From contig PLSY01000149.1 in NCBI GenBank assembly GCA_003164275.1, positions 11,230 through 29,988 on the forward strand: a stretch of DNA of 18,759 bases, in the 5' to 3' direction. Below, piece by piece: positions 14,399 through 18,759 of this stretch. The notes below the pieces were generated by a model, which was not told the DNA's origin, ran no database searches, and saw only the letters and a program-made list of their open reading frames with translations. The position numbers and the translations under genes were made by a program. The first letter of the stretch is position 1. Each line of letters opens with the position of its first letter. This stretch comes from Acidimicrobiaceae bacterium (GTDB lineage: Bacteria > Actinomycetota > Acidimicrobiia > Acidimicrobiales > RAAP-2).

Positions 14399-14776
14399 TC
14401 AGCCGACGTCGTGGAGGTCGACCATGAAGATCAGCGTCTCGTTCGGGCCGATGACCCCGCCCGCACCCCTCTGCCCGTATCCGAGGTGCGGAGGGATGGT
14501 GAGCTGACGGCGCCCGCCGACCTTCATGCCGGCGACGCCCTGGTCCCAACCGGCAATCACGTGTCCGGCGCCGAGTGGGAACGAGAACAGCTCACTCCGG
14601 CTCCACGAGGAGTCGAACTCCGCCCCTGTGGACCATGCGACACCGACGTAGTGGACGTTGACCGGCTGTCCGGGGACAGCCTCGGGACCGTCCCCGATCT
14701 CGATTTCCTCGATGACCAACTCGCCCGGAGGCGGCCCGTCGGGAACGGTGACGGTGGGTTTCGTGTCAGATGCCAT
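14399..14776 (-). CDS. FKBP-type peptidyl-prolyl cis-trans isomerase
   Basis: A 125-residue single-domain FKBP, a proline isomerase and folding helper. Conserved active-site residues are present: Tyr43, Phe54-Asp55, Phe66, Val73-Ile74, Trp77, Tyr100 and Phe117, within VHYVGVAWSTGAEFDSSW and GHVIAGWDQGVAGMKVGGRR. There is no signal peptide or lipobox, so it is cytosolic. It carries a short acidic, Pro-rich N-terminus (1-20). It lies 41 nt after the DEAD-box helicase gene but has its own near-leaderless promoter candidate. Start ATG at 14776 fits the family length; no Shine-Dalgarno. Confidence 0.93.
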   Translation of the reverse strand: MASDTKPTVTVPDGPPPGELVIEEIEIGDGPEAVPGQPVNVHYVGVAWSTGAEFDSSWSRSELFSFPLGAGHVIAGWDQGVAGMKVGGRRQLTIPPHLGYGQRGAGGVIGPNETLIFMVDLHDVG

Positions 14777-14783
14777 GGCTACG

Positions 14784-14789
14784 ACTGTA
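14784..14789 (-). promoter_or_regulatory. Candidate -10 (TACAGT) for the FKBP gene
   Basis: On minus, TACAGT is followed by seven bases and then the FKBP ATG, the geometry of a leaderless transcript. It lies in the 41-bp gap after the helicase, allowing separate expression from the helicase mRNA. Confidence 0.4.
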
Positions 14790-14817
14790 GATGGCCGCTC
14801 GGCCTTGGCGGAACTCC

Positions 14818-16395
14818 TCAGCGACCGCGACCCGAGCCCTGTGATCCGGACGATCCGCGCTTCGCTCCGACCGGTCCTCCACGCCGTTGGCTGCCTCCGG
14901 CCTGTCCCCCGCCGGCGTGGCCGTTCGCCGTCCGCGGCTTGCCTGGCGTTCCTGGCTTGCCGAACCGTGCCGGCTTGCCGGGCTTGCCTGCAGGCTTCGA
15001 CCGTTTTTCCCAGGTTCCCGAACCCGAAGGCGTCCGTGGGCCGCTCGACTGGTCAGATGAGCCACGGCCCGAGCCGCCGTCACCGCTGTGTCCGTTTGAA
15101 GAAGAGCCGTTGCGAGACGAGGCCGGACGCCCCTTCCACGGCTTGCCCGTTCGCCTCGAGCGGTCCCCGCCACGACCACTGTTCGGGCTGTCCGAGCCGC
15201 GATGCTCGTCGCGGGCAGGCTGGACCGGACGACGCTTCGGTGGCTCACCGAGGACGGCCGTAATGGCCGAGATGTCCGGGTGGGTGGTCCCAAGGGACAC
15301 ACCGAGGTCCCGCTGGAGCCGCTTCACGGCACTGGCCTTGTCCGGCGTGACGAAGCTGACGACGACGCCGGTGGCCCCGGCCCGGGCCGTGCGGCCCGAG
15401 CGGTGGACGTAGTCCTTGGAGTCGGCCGAGGGATCGAAGTGCACGACGGCGTTCACGCCGTCCACGTGGATACCTCGGGCAGCGACGTCGGTGGCCACCA
15501 AGGCGTCGACGGCGCCGCGAACGAACGAGTCGAGTGCCCGCTCGCGTTGCTTCTGGCTTCGATCGCCGTGGATGGCGGCGGCGCGTACGCCACGCTGCTC
15601 CAACTGGCGGGCGATGCGGTCGGTGCTGTGCTTGGTGCGACAGAACACGATGGTCGGACCGGCGGCGGCTACGATCTCGGCCGTCTTCTCCACCCGGTCA
15701 CCGGACTGGATCTTCCAAAACATATGGACAGCGGCGCTGGTGTCGTCCTCGTCCACTTCGAGCTCGTGGCGGGCCGGATCATGCTGGTAGCGGCGGACCA
15801 GGACGTCGATGTCGCCGTCCAGGGTGGCCGAGAACAGCAAGGTCTGGCGGTTCTCCGGGGTCAGGTCCAAGATGCGGCGCACATCAGGGAGGAATCCCAT
15901 GTCCGCCATGCGGTCGGCCTCGTCGATGACCACGATCTCGATGGCATCGAGGCGCATGCTGCCGCGCTCGATCAGGTCACCGAGGCGGCCCGGGCAGGCC
16001 ACCGCCACATCGACGCCTCGGGAGAGCGCCTTCAGCTGGGGTCCGTATCCCACTCCTCCGTAGAACGAGTCCACCCGCAGGTTCCGGGGGGTGGCGAGTA
16101 CCTGGAGCTCGGCCGCCACTTGGGCAGCCAGCTCACGGGTCGGGGTGAGCACGAGGACCCGGGGGTGCTTCGGACGAGCCGGCTTGCCGGCCAGCCTGGC
16201 CACGGCACCGATGCCGAAGGCCAGGGTCTTGCCGGAGCCGGTGGGGGCCTTTCCGCACACGTCACGGCCGGCCAGGGCATCGGGGATGGTGGCCGACTGG
16301 ATCGGGAAGGGCTCGGTGATGTTCTTACGGTCGAGGGCGGCCACAATGTCCGTGGGCACGCCAAGGGAGGCGAATGAAGGCTGCAAGGGGGGCAT
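14818..16395 (-). CDS. DEAD-box ATP-dependent RNA helicase (RhlE-like)
   Basis: A 525-residue RNA helicase. The Q motif region FASLGVPTDIV...FPIQ is at 8-33. Motif I APTGSGKT is at 50-57, PTRELA at 85-90, CPGRL at 134-138 (usually TPGRL), DEAD at 158-161, SAT at 189-191 and the arginine-finger motif HRSGRTARAG at 331-340. From about 385 to the end, about 140 residues are low-complexity Gly/Ser/Arg/Lys/Pro-rich with GKPGKP and SGxG runs, expected to be disordered and RNA-binding. Such enzymes remodel RNA in ribosome assembly, decay and cold growth. ATG start at 16395 lacks a strong ribosome site and is preceded by a structured leader. FKBP follows 41 nt downstream. Confidence 0.94.
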   Translation of the reverse strand: MPPLQPSFASLGVPTDIVAALDRKNITEPFPIQSATIPDALAGRDVCGKAPTGSGKTLAFGIGAVARLAGKPARPKHPRVLVLTPTRELAAQVAAELQVLATPRNLRVDSFYGGVGYGPQLKALSRGVDVAVACPGRLGDLIERGSMRLDAIEIVVIDEADRMADMGFLPDVRRILDLTPENRQTLLFSATLDGDIDVLVRRYQHDPARHELEVDEDDTSAAVHMFWKIQSGDRVEKTAEIVAAAGPTIVFCRTKHSTDRIARQLEQRGVRAAAIHGDRSQKQRERALDSFVRGAVDALVATDVAARGIHVDGVNAVVHFDPSADSKDYVHRSGRTARAGATGVVVSFVTPDKASAVKRLQRDLGVSLGTTHPDISAITAVLGEPPKRRPVQPARDEHRGSDSPNSGRGGDRSRRTGKPWKGRPASSRNGSSSNGHSGDGGSGRGSSDQSSGPRTPSGSGTWEKRSKPAGKPGKPARFGKPGTPGKPRTANGHAGGGQAGGSQRRGGPVGAKRGSSGSQGSGRGR

Positions 16396-16408
16396 GAGGG
16401 TACTTTCG

Positions 16409-16457
16409 TGCGACAGGGGAAGACACCGGGATGTGTCTAAGGGGGTGGCCTGTCGCA
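16409..16457 (-). ncRNA. Nested hairpin in the helicase 5' leader
   Basis: In the helicase mRNA sense, TGCGACAGG (16457-16449) pairs perfectly with CCTGTCGCA (16417-16409), and inside this AGACAC (16438-16433) pairs with GTGTCT (16426-16421) around a 6-nt loop. The 49-nt element ends 13 bases before the ATG. A possible -10 (TAACCT, 16487-16482) lies just upstream and would give a leader of about 80 nt. It looks like a cis-acting regulatory structure; the class is not recognised. Confidence 0.5.
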
Positions 16458-16531
16458 GACTCAGTGCACCAGGACAACCCTAGGTTAGTGCCTTTTGTGC
16501 CCTTTACCTGCGCAGAGGCGGCAATCACATG

Positions 16532-16560
16532 AAAAAGGCCGGCTCGCGCACCGATCGACC
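16532..16560 (-). terminator. Rho-independent-like terminator after the epimerase gene
   Basis: On minus, GGTCG (16560-16556) pairs with CGGCC (16541-16537), with a partly paired GC-rich interior, directly followed by five T (16536-16532). It lies 53 bases past the epimerase stop and is the only hairpin in the window with a T tract. Confidence 0.5.
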
Positions 16561-16612
16561 ATGCGTCGATTGGGCGTTTCCCACCCACTTCGACCAACGC
16601 TGCCCGGGGCGC

Positions 16613-17578
<966 letters not shown>

Positions 17579-17580
17579 GC

Positions 17581-18672
17581 TCAGACCCCCGAGGGGACCC
17601 GCTGGCCGTCGATGACTGTTCCCGAGGCGGCAACAGCACCGGCGCCGAGAACGGAGAGGGGCCTGATCACACAGCGCTGGCCCACGATGGCACCCGGGCC
17701 GATGACCGAGCCCTCGACGGTGGCCTTGGACGCGATGCGCACGCCGGGAAGGAGGACAGAGCCAATGACCGACGCTCCCGCCTCGATGACCGATCCAGCC
17801 CCGACCACCGACTCCTCCACGACGGCGTCGGAGGCAATCGACACTCCCTCACCGAGGAGCGATCCGGAGACCGATCGGCTGGCCACGTCCACCGCACCGA
17901 TCCGCCACACACCTCGACCGATGGAGGCGTCCAGCTCGGCGCCGGGCGAGGGCGGGCCGCTGCGACGGCCCGACAACAGGTCGCGATGGGCCCGGAGGTA
18001 GGCGTCCGGTGTCCCGGTATCCAACCAATACGACTCGGAGCCGAGGGCGTACAGGGTCCCCGCGTCAACCATGGCTGGGAACGTCTCCCGCTCGATGGAG
18101 ACACGACGACCGGCCGGGATCCTTTGCAACACAGAGGGCTCGAACACATAGGTGCCCGCATTTATGAAGTTGGTGGGTGCCTCGTCGCGAGGGGGCTTCT
18201 CGATGAAGGCCTTCACCCGGCCCTGTCGGTCGGTGGGCACCACTCCAAAGGCGCTCGGGTCGTCCACCGGAGTGAGGCTGATGGTGGCTTCTGCCCCGCG
18301 CTGTCGGTGGAAGGCGACGAGGGACGACAGGTCGGCATCGGTCAGGACGTCGCCATTCACCACGACGAAGGTCTCGTCGATGCCTACGTGCTCAGCGGCG
18401 AACCGGATGGCTCCGGCCGTGTCGAGCGGAGTGGGCTCGACGGCATACGACAAGCGGACGCCGGCGATCGATCCACCGGGGTAGGCGTTGATGAACGCGT
18501 CTGGCCGGTAGCCGAGCGAGAGCACGGCGTCATCTATCCCGTGTTCGGCCAGATGGCCGATGACCCGCTCGATCATGGGCTGCTCCACGATCGGGAGCAT
18601 CTGCTTCGGGGCAGTGAGAGTCAGTGGCCTGAGGCGGGTTCCTTCCCCGCCCACCAGCACTACCGCCCTCAC
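17581..18672 (-). CDS. Sugar-1-phosphate nucleotidyltransferase, probably mannose-1-phosphate guanylyltransferase
   Basis: A 363-residue enzyme: an N-terminal nucleotidyltransferase domain (1-235) and a C-terminal left-handed beta-helix with hexapeptide-type repeats (about 250-345). GGEGTRLRPLT is at 8-18, the metal-binding NGDVL at 106-110, EKP at 158-160, NAGTYVFE at 171-178 and SYWLDTGTPDAYLRAHRDLL at 214-233. The last stretch matches mycobacterial ManB (GDP-mannose pyrophosphorylase), but APKQMLPI at 21-28 also recalls the SKQLLPV of RmlA thymidylyltransferases, so the nucleotide is not certain. GDP-mannose would feed the rmd and GT4 cluster. The GTG start overlaps the stop of the gene before it as GTGA (18669-18672). 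Confidence 0.85.
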   Translation of the reverse strand: MRAVVLVGGEGTRLRPLTLTAPKQMLPIVEQPMIERVIGHLAEHGIDDAVLSLGYRPDAFINAYPGGSIAGVRLSYAVEPTPLDTAGAIRFAAEHVGIDETFVVVNGDVLTDADLSSLVAFHRQRGAEATISLTPVDDPSAFGVVPTDRQGRVKAFIEKPPRDEAPTNFINAGTYVFEPSVLQRIPAGRRVSIERETFPAMVDAGTLYALGSESYWLDTGTPDAYLRAHRDLLSGRRSGPPSPGAELDASIGRGVWRIGAVDVASRSVSGSLLGEGVSIASDAVVEESVVGAGSVIEAGASVIGSVLLPGVRIASKATVEGSVIGPGAIVGQRCVIRPLSVLGAGAVAASGTVIDGQRVPSGV

Positions 18673-18759
18673 TTGGTCGATCCGCCCGAACTCTTCGCCG
18701 TCGTGCTCGTAGTCGGTGCCGTGGTCGTGGTCGGCGTCGTGGTCGGCGGCACCGTCGTA
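18669..18759 (-). CDS. 3' end of a gene for an exported protein with a Thr/Pro-rich tail
   Basis: Open frame entering from the right edge and ending in TGA at 18671-18669. The last 29 residues begin TTVPPTTTPTTTTAP and end AKSSGGSTK. Such Thr/Pro tails are common at the ends of wall-linked or secreted actinobacterial proteins. Its stop overlaps the nucleotidyltransferase GTG as GTGA, so the genes are co-translated. In mycobacteria an LCP (LytR-CpsA-Psr) gene lies near the manB homologue, making an LCP protein a reasonable guess; nothing of the domain is visible here. Confidence 0.6.
   Translation of the reverse strand, partial: TTVPPTTTPTTTTAPTTSTTAKSSGGSTK

Noticed and set aside
15202..16377. 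391-codon open frame antisense to the DEAD-box helicase
   Set aside because: Mirror of helicase codons (Val/Gly/His-rich), no motifs, no plausible ribosome site.

Overview
This is a high-GC, gene-dense chromosomal segment from an actinobacterium. The F420 genes cofD and cofE, an FtsH with a Pro-rich tail, a DUF5719/GT2 pair, apparent leaderless promoters (TANNNT about 6 nt before the start codon) and a Thr/Pro-rich exported-protein tail together suggest the Acidimicrobiia or a nearby lineage. That placement is inference; there is no rRNA or other taxonomic marker here.

Layout. (1) 1-2158: the 3' part of ftsH converges on a DksA/TraR-type zinc-finger gene, which is divergent from a RidA-family gene. 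A 38-bp spacer with an overlapping two-way -10 element separates the last two. (2) 2159-2482: a gene-free stretch holding a weak hairpin and what looks like the C-terminal relic of a TnpB (IS200/IS605 OrfB) gene abutting the end of the DUF5719 gene. (3) 2482-7439 (minus): a 1143-residue membrane GT2 glycosyltransferase translationally coupled (GTGA) to a DUF5719 exported protein. (4) 7440-8139: an unusually AT-rich promoter region, a small helical protein of unknown function, and two strong hairpins. (5) 8140-12572 (minus): three overlapping GT4 glycosyltransferase genes followed by a GDP-6-deoxy-mannose reductase (Rmd) gene, a cell-surface glycan cassette. (6) 12597-14343 (plus): a predicted leaderless promoter, a 13-codon leader ORF overlapping cofD by ATGA, cofD, then cofE (coenzyme F420 biosynthesis). 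(7) 14399-16460 (minus): a DEAD-box RNA helicase with a nested hairpin in its predicted 5' UTR, followed by a cytosolic FKBP prolyl isomerase. (8) 16532-18759 (minus): the 3' end of a gene encoding a Thr/Pro-rich tail (possibly an LCP-type protein), then a sugar-1-phosphate nucleotidyltransferase (probably GDP-mannose pyrophosphorylase), then a UDP-sugar epimerase, closed by a hairpin with a T tract.

How the parts fit. The nucleotidyltransferase (GDP-mannose), Rmd (GDP-D-rhamnose), the epimerase, three GT4 enzymes and the membrane GT2 form a dispersed envelope-glycan set. It resembles the region around cofD/cofE (fbiA/fbiB) in mycobacteria, where manB, wbbL, rmlD and an LCP gene are also neighbours. 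A GDP-mannose 4,6-dehydratase (Gmd), needed to feed Rmd, is not in the window. The least explained items are the leader ORF and palindromic promoter of cofD, a 16-bp promoter signature shared by ridA and cofD, the structured helicase leader, and the GT2-DUF5719 pair.
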